Counted from the first letter of the stretch, positions 36,918-46,931 are shown. The stretch is 64,000 nt of DNA from Planctomycetota bacterium (GCA_003669585.1 QWOQ01000005.1:962502-1026501), one strand, 5' to 3'. Notes: generated from the sequence alone by a model not told the origin. Translations and numbers: made by a program.

Positions 36918-38957
36918 ATGACTGTTTTTTGCTTTGTTTCACGGCTTCGTCGTTCTTTTAAAAAGCGTGCACATCGCGCCTGTACACACAAAAGAAACTC
37001 GCTCGCTGCTGGCATCTTCTCTCTGGAAACGCTTGAATCTCGGAAATATTTGGCGGTGAGTCCTATGGCGTTCTCTTCCGGCATTGAACAGATCGGGTTT
37101 GGGGGGGAAATCGTCGAAGCTATTAACGATCAGTACATTCTGCGAATGCAGCAGACCTCTCCTTCAACGAATTCGTTTGATTACAAACACGCTGTTCCCG
37201 TAGTACCTAAAAATTGGTCATCTGCACCAATGGGGTACGGTTTCTACAAAATTTCAGCCCCTGAAACATCTCTTGCACAAGTTCAGGCATGGGGCACGAA
37301 AGCCGGTGCGAAATATGTGGAACCAAGGCTTGTTTCTCACTTTTCACGGGTTCCAAATGATCCCATGTACGGTAACTATTCCCCAGATCAAACGACGAAC
37401 TTGCCCGGCCTTTATGGCATGAAGCAAATCGGTATGGAAACCGCGTGGAATACATCAACCGGTTCTTCAAGCGTGGTCGTCGCAGTCATCGACTCTGGTA
37501 TTGATACCACCCATCCCGATCTTCAGAGCAATCTCTGGGTAAACCGCGGTGAAATCCCAGGAAACGGTCGCGATGACGACGGCAATGGCTACGTTGACGA
37601 CGTCAACGGATGGAACGCGGCCTTTGGAAACGGAGACGTTCAGGACGTCTTTGGCCACGGTACGCATGTTTCCGGAACCATCGCAGCTGCCGGTAATAAT
37701 GCCATCGGCGTTGTCGGCGTGAATTGGCAGGCAAAAATCATGGCGGTCGATGTAGATGCCATCACTGGTGGAGGAATTATCGGCATCGACGAGGGGCTTG
37801 CCTATGTTATCAAACAAAAACAACTCGGAACAAATGTTGTTGCTATCAATGCAAGTTACGGCGGTCCCGGTTTTAGCCAAGCTGCCAAAGACTTGTATGC
37901 ACTTGCTGGAAACGTCGGTATTACAGTGGTCGCCGCTGCCGGAAACGCCGGAACCAATAATACTCTCTCTCCCGGCTATCCTGCATCCTACGATCTTTCG
38001 AATATTATCTCTGTCGCGGCCACAGACCAGACCGACGCTCTTGCAGAATTTTCAAATTTTGGAAAAGCCTCAGTAGACCTCGGTGCTCCTGGCGTGGGCA
38101 TTCTTTCAACTCTTCCACGATCCGTTTTAGCCTCAAAATTTAATCCTGCAGACAAAAATAACACGAGCGTTCCTCTCGGGTATGGCTATTTAGACGGCAC
38201 TTCGATGGCAACCCCGCATGTGACCGGAGCCGTTGCACTTCTGAAAGCCATCAAGCCGAGCGCCACTGTGGCGGAAATTCGCGATGCAATTTTGGGTTCG
38301 GTTCAGAAACGTGGTGCTCTCACCACTTTCGTAGCCACAGGCGGCAGGCTCTCTGTTGCAGGGGCGGTATCGAGGTTGATCGCATCACCGACTCTCAGCA
38401 TCGCTGGAGCATCTGTTTCAGAGGGGAATGTTGGGACTCGAGCGATGACGTTTTCAATCACCGCCAACCATGGAACTTCAAGCGGAATCACAGTGCGTTA
38501 CGCGACGAGCGGTGGAACGGCAACGGCCGGGGTCGACTATCGCGCAGTCTCTGGCGTAGCTCGCATCCTGCCCTGGCAGACGAGCACCACCTTTACAGTC
38601 CTCGTCACCGGCGATCGCACGGTTGAATCGGATGAGTATTTTACCGTAACGCTCTCAAACGCGATCGGCGGAACAATTGAAAAGGGGACTGCTTTTGGTG
38701 GAATTTTCAACGACGACGGAACCACGCCTTCTTCGTTTCCGTCAACGATTCCCAGCTTCTTTTCTCTCTCTTCTGCAAGCGGCTCAAGCTCCGCTTTCGT
38801 GGCCGAGGCTGTAGAAGTATCTTCCAAATCGGTTGCTCCAATTTCGACCAACCAATTAAAATCTCCGCAATCTGCGTCCTTTTTTAATACCGCAGCGTTT
38901 GCAAGCGATCACCCGACTGTCGTTACAGGAAAACCTGCCAAAAAGTTCGCTTTCTAG
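36918..38957 (+). CDS. Subtilisin-like serine protease with Calx-beta domain
   Basis: 679-residue S8 peptidase. The N-terminus is basic and ends in LESR (39-42), the variant of the planctomycete LEPR motif. A pro-region follows to about residue 170. The catalytic triad is complete: Asp192 in AVIDSGID, His247 in GHGTHVSG, Ser429 in GTSMATPHV; the oxyanion Asn is in VVAAAGNAG. Residues about 495-605 form a Calx-beta domain (ASVSEGNVG ... TATAGVDYRAVSG ... GDRTVESDEYFTVTLSNA), which binds calcium in other proteins. The tail is Ser/Pro-rich. It is probably a secreted or surface protease that could process the neighbouring giant protein, which is inference. Confidence 0.93.
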   Translation: MTVFCFVSRLRRSFKKRAHRACTHKRNSLAAGIFSLETLESRKYLAVSPMAFSSGIEQIGFGGEIVEAINDQYILRMQQTSPSTNSFDYKHAVPVVPKNWSSAPMGYGFYKISAPETSLAQVQAWGTKAGAKYVEPRLVSHFSRVPNDPMYGNYSPDQTTNLPGLYGMKQIGMETAWNTSTGSSSVVVAVIDSGIDTTHPDLQSNLWVNRGEIPGNGRDDDGNGYVDDVNGWNAAFGNGDVQDVFGHGTHVSGTIAAAGNNAIGVVGVNWQAKIMAVDVDAITGGGIIGIDEGLAYVIKQKQLGTNVVAINASYGGPGFSQAAKDLYALAGNVGITVVAAAGNAGTNNTLSPGYPASYDLSNIISVAATDQTDALAEFSNFGKASVDLGAPGVGILSTLPRSVLASKFNPADKNNTSVPLGYGYLDGTSMATPHVTGAVALLKAIKPSATVAEIRDAILGSVQKRGALTTFVATGGRLSVAGAVSRLIASPTLSIAGASVSEGNVGTRAMTFSITANHGTSSGITVRYATSGGTATAGVDYRAVSGVARILPWQTSTTFTVLVTGDRTVESDEYFTVTLSNAIGGTIEKGTAFGGIFNDDGTTPSSFPSTIPSFFSLSSASGSSSAFVAEAVEVSSKSVAPISTNQLKSPQSASFFNTAAFASDHPTVVTGKPAKKFAF

Positions 38958-39103
38958 ATCCCGACTGACCTTAGGTCTAATGCCTCTGCGCAATCTGTGG
39001 GTGACGTGAGCGAAATCCAAGAAGGTCTCCACGAAACCGTTGGGCAACGAACATGACTCCTCCGCGAGGACGCGGAGCCATCAACGGCGAGTCTTTCTCG
39101 GTT

Positions 39104-39736
39104 ATGAAACCGTTCGAAAGAGTTCCGTGGCCAGGTGCTCGTAGCGTGCGACAAGGGGCAAAACACTCGGGAAGTTGCGATGCGCTTTGACGTGAGCGAG
39201 TCGTGGGTTCGGCGTATCAAACAGGAACGCTGGGAACTCAACAAGACTGCGCCATTGCCCGCGATGGCGGGTGCCCACCAAAGGGCCAGCGACTGCTGGC
39301 CAGCGTTCCCCACCGGTCACTGGAAGACGACGACGTTCCTTGCAGTTCTTCGCACAACGGGCCTGACTGTCCCCTGTTGTGAATGCAGACATCAACGGGG
39401 AGTTGTTCCTCAGCTGGGTGCAACACCGCTTGGTCCCGACTCTGGAACCTAAGGGATTGCGGCTCGGTGCGCTCACAAAATCGCAGGCATTCGCGCAGCG
39501 ATTACGGCCGAAGGGGGCGAGGCTCATTGATCTGCCATCGTACAGCCCCGACCCTGGCCCGATTGAACTCGTCTTCTCGAAGTTCAAGTGACTTCTGAAG
39601 AGCGCATCCGCTAGGACGGTCGAAATGCTGCGGAGAACTGCTTGAACGCTTTACCGAAGCAAAATGCCGTAATCGCTTCTGTTCACTGCCGCTACCGCTC
39701 CACGCAACCCGAATGCGGCCTAACGCTCGCAATTGA
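39104..39736 (+). pseudogene. IS630-family transposase, decayed
   Basis: Pieces of one IS630-family transposase lie in order but in shifting frames. They are MKPF at 39104, a shift, then the helix-turn-helix VLVACDKGQNTREVAMRFDVSESWVRRIKQE, then TTTFLAVLRTTGLTVPC (39330-39380), then NGELFLSWVQHRLVPTLEPKG, and the C-terminal DDE-end signature LPSYSPDPGPIELVFSKFK. After a stop, another shifted frame gives LLERFTEAKCRNRFCS to 39736, the usual IS630 C-terminus. Several frameshifts make it non-functional. It lies between the subtilase and the barrel/beta-helix protein. I could not define its terminal repeats. Confidence 0.85.
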
Positions 39737-40328
39737 ACTGGGCTCTTTAACCCCGAAAATCAGGCCTACACATGATCGTAATTCCTGCCTCACGCTTTCA
39801 TTTTGTGAAACACTTGCGAAAAGGAATGCGATTGTGATGCATCTTCAACGTTTTAGTTTCGATATTCGCCCCAAATATAATTGCCAGCGGAGTTTGACCG
39901 TTGCTCTCTGAGCCTAATACTCGCTGCGCCATTATTGATGCACCCAACTGGTGGAGTCTTGCCCAAACCTCTGAAACCCGGCGTGTAGCGGCAATCGATC
40001 TGTAGCTGACTGACGAGCTACGAATGCACTGAGCCGACTTGCTATCGATCTCGTGACGTCATTGACAGCCGCGTCAGACGTTTGGAAAAACAATCCCCTA
40101 AGAACACGCATGATGACACCGTCTTGCCCTCTCAATTTGAGTGCTTCTGCCAGCATCTGCTATTTCTTCTGCGAAGCCAGAGCGTAACAGGTTGGGTTGC
40201 GACAATCGAGTCCGTGCAAAATACTCCTGACGGCTGACCTGTCGGTAATCGTAAGGCGTTCATCAAAGTTCTTACGAGGCAGGACGATCGCGGATGTTTT
40301 TTGAAAGCCGTTTCGCTTCGGAGATTTA
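39737..40328. other. Intergenic region, nothing recognised
   Basis: About 590 bp after the IS630 remnant and before the stop of the leftward barrel protein. Short frames exist, but none has a ribosome site or a recognisable motif. It may be further decayed mobile DNA. Confidence 0.5.
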
Positions 40329-43300
40329 TCAGGGCGCTGGAATGATCTGGCCTTCGGTGAGCGTGCCTGAAATGGTAGTGATGTCGACCGCGGAGGTGTT
40401 GTCCTGGCTGATCACTAAACCAAGCGAAACTACTGGTGGCCCGACAACGGCAGACTGAGTCACATTAAATGTGCCTGCCGCCGTATTGTTTAAGACGATC
40501 GTGCCGGCCGTCGGTGCTCCGCCGCCTATACCAGAATTTCCATTGAGATTAAGCGATATAGTTGCCGCATTATCTTGGGTGATGGCATTGATCGAATTGC
40601 CGGTAGCTCCAATTTGATTGTTGAGAATCGTGGCGTTTACCGTGCCACCTGTGGCAAGAATGTTGACTCCGTTGTTTGTGGCTCCGGAAAGCTGTGAACC
40701 GGAGACGGCAACTGTGGTATTTTCTCCAATCTGGGCAACCAGTTCGACCGCATGGGTACCGCTTGTGCCTATTGTCGCACCGCTGAATGATGCATTTGTA
40801 TTTTGTACATAAACACCCGCCTGGCCCGATCCAGTGACATTGAGCGATCCGAATGCTGCCAGCACTCCACTGCCCGGGATGTTTGGAATGTTGTTCTTCA
40901 GATAAACGCCAAACGTTCCAGCATTTGCTACAGTCGTTGATCCAATCGAGACGCCTGGGTAGCCTGATGTATTGTCGCTTGAAACAATGCTGATACCGGT
41001 GGCTGCAGAATTGCTTGACGAAGCAGACGCTAGCGTGATTCCAATATCGTTGATATTCGTGGACGTTGCATTGGCATCGATCGCCGCTCCACCGGTAGCA
41101 GCAATGGAACCTCCCCCAATCAACACATCCGCGTCTCGCAAGAAGAGGCCGACGCCGTTCTCGGTGGTGAGATTGACCGTGTTGAACGTGACTTGACCGA
41201 GCGACATGGCATTATTTTGAAGCACAACTGCATTTCCAAATGTAGTAAGTGCCGTACCGGACTGAGTCACGGTGAGTGACGGAACTGTCACGGTTAATGC
41301 TGGAGAATTACGCATTACAAAACCATCTGAACCGGGATTTGTAAGAGTGATACCTCCGGTCGTTCCAAAAGTGCCACTGACATTGTCGAGCAGCACGCCA
41401 AAGGTCGTGCTATCTGTACTCGCAATCGATTCCAATGTGGTCGTGCCGCCGACTACCCCTGTCAGCGAAATGGCCGCCGCACCTGTGGTGTTGACTGTGC
41501 TGCCCCCGTTTATCGTAAGAGAACCAACAGTATTTCCAAGCAGTCCCGCCACACCCGATGTCGTGATGTCTGCATTTACGAAATTCACAATGTTGCTATT
41601 TTGAATGTTCACGCCAGCGTTTCCGGCCCCCGCAGCAGCAGTGACATTCAGGTTGGTAAATGTATGTGAACCATTGCTATTACTAATTAAAACTCCGTTT
41701 TGCTTACTTCCGATTCTGGCATTTTGTACGGACAACGCCCCGGAATTTCCCACAATCTGAATGCCGTCGCCCGTGTCAACAAACGACGGGTTGGCTCCTC
41801 CTGTGAGAATAACGTTTGAGCCTGCGCCAAGGTCGTTGACTGAGAGCAAGAACCCGTTTGTGTTCGTTACAGTACCGTTGTAACTAAGTACGGTAGCGCT
41901 GCCGGGGCCAACAATACGGATGGCCGCCAAGGCCGTGTTGTTATTGATTGTGGCATCTGTAAAGTTGATACTGCCGGAGTTGTCGTTTTCCACGTTGATT
42001 GAGTAGTTGACATTGTCGGTCAAGCTTGCATTTCCAATATTGATTGCCGCGGAGCCAGTGGTTTGGATCTGGATTCCAAGTCCTCCAGTATCAACAATTT
42101 CGTTATTTACGCCACTGTTGGCCGGTGTTCCGCCCACGGCGAGATTGACAGTGCCACCGGTCGTGTTGGCAATATTGACTGCATAACTCGTAGGAGATGC
42201 GTTTGAAATTGAGCCTTGAAAATTGACATTCGCGTTGCCGCCTTCGATCCGAATTGCGTCTTTTGTCATACCCGCAATTGAGGAGGCAAAAAACGTGATG
42301 TCTCCGTTTGTTGTCGAATCAAGAACAACGCCTGCCTGAGGTGCCGTTGTTGAGTTTCCAGAAATGAAAACGTTATTGATAATGGAGGTTCCGGTCGTGT
42401 CGGCAAACGGTACCGGTCCGGTGCGAGCAATACCGCTGGACAGTAAGCCTGTCCCTTGAATACCAATATTCGACCCGGTGATCTGAAAATTGGAGACCAC
42501 GGCACCCGCACCGGCACTGCCGATGATGACACTCGCCCCGCTCGGATTGGTCAAAAGTGGCTTTGTACCATCTAGATTCGTTGCGATATTAATCAGGCCG
42601 GCGTTGGCTGTCGGCACGTAAAACGCCGCACCATTTCCTACTAAATATTGATTTGCAGCCTGAAAGCTAAACGCTGTATTATACCCCGTTGCGGTTCCAT
42701 CACCTTGATCGACAAAAACAATGTCCCAAGGATTGGTGGCTGCGGCGTTGCCCTGCGCTAAGGTTGGATACGGACTTTCAGCAGTGCCAAGACTATGAGA
42801 GGTGTTGTTCACGTGAATCACTCTCCAGGGCGTGCCGGTTGCTGGATTGATTGCCACGATCGGAGTATTGTGGGCCCGCACGATGTGTTCGTTACGCTGT
42901 GGAGGCTGCTCGATTTGATCGGCCACGCTGCGACGGCGCGAGCCTCCCACGCGATAGGTAAGCCGAGCGTAGCCCGTCCAGTCGAAATAGGAATCGTTGT
43001 TGGCCTGGATCTGAAAATCCCAGTTATTTGCAAGCGTTACATCGATTCTGGAATACACACCACCAAAATTCGGAACGACCGGCGTACCGTTTGAATACTT
43101 GTCTTTTATATTGCCAAACGCATATCCACCCACGCTCCACATTCCTGCCCAATCGGCAAGTCCAGGAATATACGCACCAACTTCAAGATCAACGCCCGTG
43201 AGCGCCGCATCAAGACCGTACTGGGCCATGATGACGTTTTGATAAAACGGGGACCCCGGACTGCCTTGAGTAAAACCGGTCGTGCCCGTTGGCATATAGC

Positions 43301-43880
43301 CGTTTGATCGCAGATTTCCAAAATCGGTAAGGAGTGCTCCGGAAAGTCCAATCTGACTATAGGCATGACCAAACGAATTGCCGCCGGCGATACTCGTTGG
43401 ATACTGGTTCAAATCGCCGTCGTAATCCCAGTAGAGACCAAACGTGCCCAAAGCCCCACCCAGAAACTGCTGGCGAACGACTCCTACGTTTGAGAAAAAT
43501 CCGCCGTAATTTGAGAGATGCCCCCGAAGATCAGCGGACCAAAATCCGCCCATATCGTCTTCAGCATACGGAATAAACCCACCAACGGTCATGTAACTGC
43601 CTTGATAGCCCAACCCGCGATCGGCACCGTTGACGCCGTAATAAAAGAGCCCAGGGCCGTTTTGCTCCAGTCTCTGAAGCGAAGCACCCATCTGATTCAC
43701 AAGACCACCAGCGGATGGACTTCCAGCATTTTGTGCATTTTGCGCAAAGAGGCTCTGCGTTGTAAGCGCTGATGCCAATACCCAAGCGAATGCCTTTCGC
43801 AGCCTCGAACGACGCACAAGTTTGCGCCGTTTAAGAGATGCTTTTTCTTCTGCGAGTCTCGATGTGGCTGATTTGCTCAT
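40329..43880 (-). CDS. Large outer-membrane protein: N-terminal barrel, beta-helix passenger
   Basis: 1183-residue exported protein. The signal peptide (SRLRKAFAWVLASALTTQSLFA) precedes a region of about 270 residues that resembles the inverse-autotransporter (intimin/invasin-type) beta-barrel. It has alternating aromatic strands such as FWSADLRGHLSNYGGFFSNVGVVRQQFLGG and FGLYWDYDGDLNQYP, ending near DWTGYARLTYRVGG. After a linker with a PYPTLAQGNAAA motif, typical of parallel beta-helix (pectate-lyase-like) proteins, about 800 residues of short Gly/Asn/Ser/Thr repeats form a predicted beta-helix passenger. The topology is therefore barrel first, passenger second. It is probably a surface adhesin. 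The barrel call is by pattern and needs structure prediction. Confidence 0.75.
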   Translation of the reverse strand: MSKSATSRLAEEKASLKRRKLVRRSRLRKAFAWVLASALTTQSLFAQNAQNAGSPSAGGLVNQMGASLQRLEQNGPGLFYYGVNGADRGLGYQGSYMTVGGFIPYAEDDMGGFWSADLRGHLSNYGGFFSNVGVVRQQFLGGALGTFGLYWDYDGDLNQYPTSIAGGNSFGHAYSQIGLSGALLTDFGNLRSNGYMPTGTTGFTQGSPGSPFYQNVIMAQYGLDAALTGVDLEVGAYIPGLADWAGMWSVGGYAFGNIKDKYSNGTPVVPNFGGVYSRIDVTLANNWDFQIQANNDSYFDWTGYARLTYRVGGSRRRSVADQIEQPPQRNEHIVRAHNTPIVAINPATGTPWRVIHVNNTSHSLGTAESPYPTLAQGNAAATNPWDIVFVDQGDGTATGYNTAFSFQAANQYLVGNGAAFYVPTANAGLINIATNLDGTKPLLTNPSGASVIIGSAGAGAVVSNFQITGSNIGIQGTGLLSSGIARTGPVPFADTTGTSIINNVFISGNSTTAPQAGVVLDSTTNGDITFFASSIAGMTKDAIRIEGGNANVNFQGSISNASPTSYAVNIANTTGGTVNLAVGGTPANSGVNNEIVDTGGLGIQIQTTGSAAINIGNASLTDNVNYSINVENDNSGSINFTDATINNNTALAAIRIVGPGSATVLSYNGTVTNTNGFLLSVNDLGAGSNVILTGGANPSFVDTGDGIQIVGNSGALSVQNARIGSKQNGVLISNSNGSHTFTNLNVTAAAGAGNAGVNIQNSNIVNFVNADITTSGVAGLLGNTVGSLTINGGSTVNTTGAAAISLTGVVGGTTTLESIASTDSTTFGVLLDNVSGTFGTTGGITLTNPGSDGFVMRNSPALTVTVPSLTVTQSGTALTTFGNAVVLQNNAMSLGQVTFNTVNLTTENGVGLFLRDADVLIGGGSIAATGGAAIDANATSTNINDIGITLASASSSNSAATGISIVSSDNTSGYPGVSIGSTTVANAGTFGVYLKNNIPNIPGSGVLAAFGSLNVTGSGQAGVYVQNTNASFSGATIGTSGTHAVELVAQIGENTTVAVSGSQLSGATNNGVNILATGGTVNATILNNQIGATGNSINAITQDNAATISLNLNGNSGIGGGAPTAGTIVLNNTAAGTFNVTQSAVVGPPVVSLGLVISQDNTSAVDITTISGTLTEGQIIPAP

Positions 43881-44248
43881 CGTGATTAGTTCCAGCGTTC
43901 AAAGGGACTTCATGATTTCATTCCGACCATTCGGGAAAGCTCAGCTTCTGTTGTGGACGTATTCCACGAACGAGAGAGCCTGCGCGCCCGAACAATCAGC
44001 ATGATCGTCATGAGTGATCGACCTTGACTGACCATCACCATGAGGATTTTCAAAAGAAGTCCCGAAAACAGAAGACTTCACGGCACTCAAAAAAACTGCG
44101 CATCTTTTGTATCTTCACAGAGCATCTCTGTGCGGCAACGCAACTCTTGCAGCTTTACCATTGTGAACAGGGGATCTTTAAGAGTGTTCTTTTTTTGTTC
44201 AATGCTTTGTTTCTTTTGAGTAGTCCTCAACCGCCGAAACTCTTTCCA
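43881..44248. other. Divergent promoter region
   Basis: About 370 bp between the leftward barrel/beta-helix gene and the rightward HAD gene. The coding frame of the HAD gene extends back to 44024, but that part is Lys/His/Leu-rich without HAD features, so I treat it as untranslated. No RNA gene or terminator is evident. Confidence 0.5.
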
Positions 44249-44875
44249 ATGAGAGACACTTCTTTGATGAATCTCTGGCGCAACCAAAACTTCGATGCGC
44301 TCCTGTTTGATTGCGACGGCACACTGGCCGACACGATGCCAGCCCATTACCGGGCGTGGTTGACTGTCTGTGAAGCGCATGGAATGACATTTGACGAGGA
44401 CCGCTTTTACGCGCTCGGTGGAAGGCCAACTCGCGACATTGTGGCCACGCTCGCCGCGGAATTCGGCGTCACGCTCAATCTGGAAGAGGCCGTGATTATC
44501 AAAGAACAGTCGTTTCTTCTCCAACTCGATTCCATTCAACCCATCGATCCTGTGGTGGATGTTGTGAATCGCTCTCGTGGAAAAATTCCGATGGCCGTGG
44601 CAACTGGCGGCACTCGCGAAGTCTGTACAAGAATTCTCGAACACATTGGCATTGCCGATGCCTTCTCAGCACTGGTTGCCAGCGAAGACGTTGTACGACA
44701 CAAACCCGATCCTGATGTGTTTCTCGAAGCGGCCAAACGAGTTGGCGCAAGACCAAATCACTGCGTGGTCTGGGAAGATAGCGACCTTGGAATCGAGGCC
44801 GCCAGACGCGCCGGCATGGCCTGGGTCGACGTTCGTCCGTTTCATTCCCCCACTCGCGTAAGCAAGCGACTATGA
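44249..44875 (+). CDS. HAD-superfamily phosphatase (beta-phosphoglucomutase-like)
   Basis: 208-residue HAD subfamily IA hydrolase. Motif I is D21-C-D23-G-T, motif II is AVATGGTREV (Thr in place of the usual Ser), the lysine motif is VVRHKPDPDVFLEAA, and motif IV is WEDSDLGIEAARRAGM. The helical cap between residues about 35 and 95 fits beta-phosphoglucomutase/phosphonatase-like enzymes acting on small phosphorylated metabolites. The real substrate cannot be read from sequence. ATG 44267 with a GAGA-type site is an alternative start. It overlaps the threonine ammonia-lyase gene by 4 bp, so the two are co-translated. Confidence 0.88.
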   Translation: MRDTSLMNLWRNQNFDALLFDCDGTLADTMPAHYRAWLTVCEAHGMTFDEDRFYALGGRPTRDIVATLAAEFGVTLNLEEAVIIKEQSFLLQLDSIQPIDPVVDVVNRSRGKIPMAVATGGTREVCTRILEHIGIADAFSALVASEDVVRHKPDPDVFLEAAKRVGARPNHCVVWEDSDLGIEAARRAGMAWVDVRPFHSPTRVSKRL

Positions 44876-46140
44876 CTGACAAAAACGGTCTCTCACTTTC
44901 AGATATTCAAGCCGCATGGGCAAGGATCGCGTCGGGCATCTATCGTTCTCCCTGCTCGCCGAGCGTGCCTCTTTCTGAATTGGTTGGCTCAAGCATTTAC
45001 TGCAAGCTCGATCTTTTACAGCGTACGGGGAGCTTCAAAGAACGCGGTGCCCGAAATGCACTTCTCCAACTCTCTCCCCAACAGAAGCAACGAGGTGTGA
45101 TTGCGGCCTCAGCCGGAAATCACGCCCTTGGGCTGGCTTATCATGGAAAGTTGCTTGGCATTCCCGTGACCGTCGTCATGCCAAAATTTGCGCCGGTTGT
45201 AAAAGTCGCCACGTGCCGAAAACTTGGTGCCCGCATTCTTCTCGAAGGAGAATCGTTTGAAGATGCCCGAGCCTCGGCCGAAATCATTGCAACACAAGAC
45301 GGTCTTCGCAGAATTTCTGGTTTCGACGATCTCGACGTGATTGCAGGGCAGGGGACTATGGCGATTGAGATCCTTGAAGATCTTCCCGATGCCGATGCGA
45401 TTATCGTTCCGACCGGTGGCGCAGGCCTGCTTGCTGGCGTGGCACTTGCAGCCAAGTCGATCAGACCCGCTGTGAAAATATATGCTGTCGAATCGAGTGG
45501 TTCACCGAGTTTTACTGCCGCGCTGAGCGCCGGAAAACCAGTCGATGTCACAATTGAACCAACGCTTGCAGATGGTCTTGCCGTGGGACGCGTGGGAACG
45601 TTGTCTTTCGCCATTGCATCCTCGCTCGTCGATCGCGTGCTGACTGTCAACGAAGAGTCGCTGTCGCTTGCAGTTTTGAAGCTTGCCGAACTGGAAAAAA
45701 CAGTCGCCGAAGGGGCCGCCGCGGCGGCACTCGCCGCACTCTTTGATGAACGCTGCCCAGAACTCCTTGGAAAGAAAGTTGTGCTCTTGTTGTGCGGTGG
45801 CAACATCGACTTGACCATGCTTGGCCATGTCATTCTGCGTGGCTTGGCCTCTGACGGTCGGCTCTGGCGATTTACCGCGACGGTGAGCGATCGACCCGGC
45901 GGCGTGGCCAAACTCACTCGCGTCATCGCTTCAAGCGGTGCAAGCATCGAGGATATTTCGCACGATCGGGCATTTTCAGGGCCGGATGTCTTTTCCGTTC
46001 GAGTGATGGTGACAGTACAGACTTCCGATCACGATCAGATCGTAGATCTCTACCAAAAGCTTCGAGCCGAAGGATTTTCGGTTGTTCCATCGACTTCCCC
46101 CGGAGCCTCTCCTGCAGGTCTTTCAAATGCCCGTCACTAA
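44872..46140 (+). CDS. ilvA: Threonine ammonia-lyase with C-terminal ACT domain
   Basis: PLP-dependent threonine dehydratase: threonine to 2-oxobutyrate and ammonia, the entry to isoleucine synthesis or threonine breakdown. It has 422 residues. The PLP lysine is Lys56 in TGSFKERGA, the cofactor Asn is in SAGNHALGLAY, the phosphate-binding Gly loop is PTGGAGLLAG, and LLLCGGNID closes the fold. Residues about 335-410 are a single ACT domain (FTATVSDRPGGVAKLTRVIASSGASIEDI), as in the shorter, single-ACT TdcB/YkrV-like group rather than E. coli IlvA with its two ACT-like domains. The symbol ilvA is used loosely; tdcB is equally possible. It is coupled to the HAD phosphatase upstream. Confidence 0.9.
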   Translation: MTDKNGLSLSDIQAAWARIASGIYRSPCSPSVPLSELVGSSIYCKLDLLQRTGSFKERGARNALLQLSPQQKQRGVIAASAGNHALGLAYHGKLLGIPVTVVMPKFAPVVKVATCRKLGARILLEGESFEDARASAEIIATQDGLRRISGFDDLDVIAGQGTMAIEILEDLPDADAIIVPTGGAGLLAGVALAAKSIRPAVKIYAVESSGSPSFTAALSAGKPVDVTIEPTLADGLAVGRVGTLSFAIASSLVDRVLTVNEESLSLAVLKLAELEKTVAEGAAAAALAALFDERCPELLGKKVVLLLCGGNIDLTMLGHVILRGLASDGRLWRFTATVSDRPGGVAKLTRVIASSGASIEDISHDRAFSGPDVFSVRVMVTVQTSDHDQIVDLYQKLRAEGFSVVPSTSPGASPAGLSNARH

Positions 46141-46388
46141 AGCTGCATTCGATGAAACGCTTTGAAAAACAGGCTTTTTGACGGTTTTTTAGCGTCTATG
46201 GCAAGTTGTGCCGCTTCTGAAATCTGTTCCGATTTTATCGGTGCAGTTGGGCTCTCAACGCCGCAATATTGTCTTGCTGCCAAAACGTCCGAAACCTCTT
46301 CATAGGTGAGACGTGTGACGAAACGTGTGACGTTTTTTTCTCGTCTTCAAAAAAGTGAATAGCTTTTGCGTTACCGGCGGTTCTGCTC

Positions 46389-46640
46389 ATGACTCCTCGG
46401 CTTCATCGTCCCGGATCGAGACGCGTTCGTGCAACGCTCTACATCTCTGCCGATCTGCTCGAAGAAGCACGCAACGCTGCGGTTCATTTCGCGGGAAATC
46501 CACTTCGAATGACGCTTGCACAACTCACAGACAACGCTCTTCGAACAGAACTTAAAAGGCTCAAGGATCAATTCAACAACGGCGCAGATTTTCCAGAACG
46601 CACAGACGACCTCCAAGGTGGCCGACCGATTGCGGCCTGA
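46389..46640 (+). CDS. Small ribbon-helix-helix-like protein
   Basis: 83-residue basic protein. VRATLYISADLLEEARNAAVHFAG followed by MTLAQLTDNALRTELKRLK fits the strand-helix-helix order of ribbon-helix-helix (CopG/ParD-like) DNA-binding proteins. That fold is found in plasmid partition, antitoxins and simple repressors. The next small gene encodes a 50-residue Arg-rich protein, but neither resembles a known toxin. The ribosome site is weak. The RHH call is tentative. Confidence 0.55.
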   Translation: MTPRLHRPGSRRVRATLYISADLLEEARNAAVHFAGNPLRMTLAQLTDNALRTELKRLKDQFNNGADFPERTDDLQGGRPIAA

Positions 46641-46704
46641 AAACGCCTTCTCTCTTTTGGTTCTTTGACTTATTTGTTCCCGACTTTCAGGAAAGAACAT
46701 CGTC

Positions 46705-46857
46705 ATGCACGGCAAACAAAACACTCAACTGTTACACCTTCAACGAATGAGTCCTTCCGATTTTGATCGTCAGCGGAGAGCTCTGCGACGAGAGCTACTC
46801 GATCGCATTATGCGTCGTGAGATGCTTCGTCGAATGGCTCGTTTAATGCCCCGATAA
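46705..46857 (+). CDS. Very small Arg-rich protein (50 aa)
   Basis: 50-codon frame with AGGAAAG about nine bases before the ATG. The product is strongly basic (runs such as RQRRALRRELLDR and MRRE) and helical in character, with repeated Met-Arg-Arg. It starts 64 bp after the RHH-like gene and ends 74 bp before the protease gene. It could bind nucleic acid or RNA polymerase. No family is recognised. The ribosome site and clean frame are the only support. Confidence 0.45.
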   Translation: MHGKQNTQLLHLQRMSPSDFDRQRRALRRELLDRIMRREMLRRMARLMPR

Positions 46858-46931
46858 CCACTCACGCAAGGGTCATGTGTCAGTTGCCGCAGCAGCTGAA
46901 TGTGATTTGTTGTTTTCCATTCCTCTTCATC

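Noticed and set aside
36623..37084. Minus-strand open frame upstream of the subtilase
   Set aside because: It reads through the 9-bp tandem repeat (FATFATFAT) and overlaps the subtilase start; no ribosome site and no protein-like composition.
39642..39911. 89-codon frame after the IS630 remnant
   Set aside because: Its first part is the IS630 C-terminus read in the wrong frame; no gene features.
46141..46210. AAAAACAGGCTTTTT as a terminator after threonine ammonia-lyase
   Set aside because: The stem is only A-T pairs with a small loop; too weak to call, although position fits.
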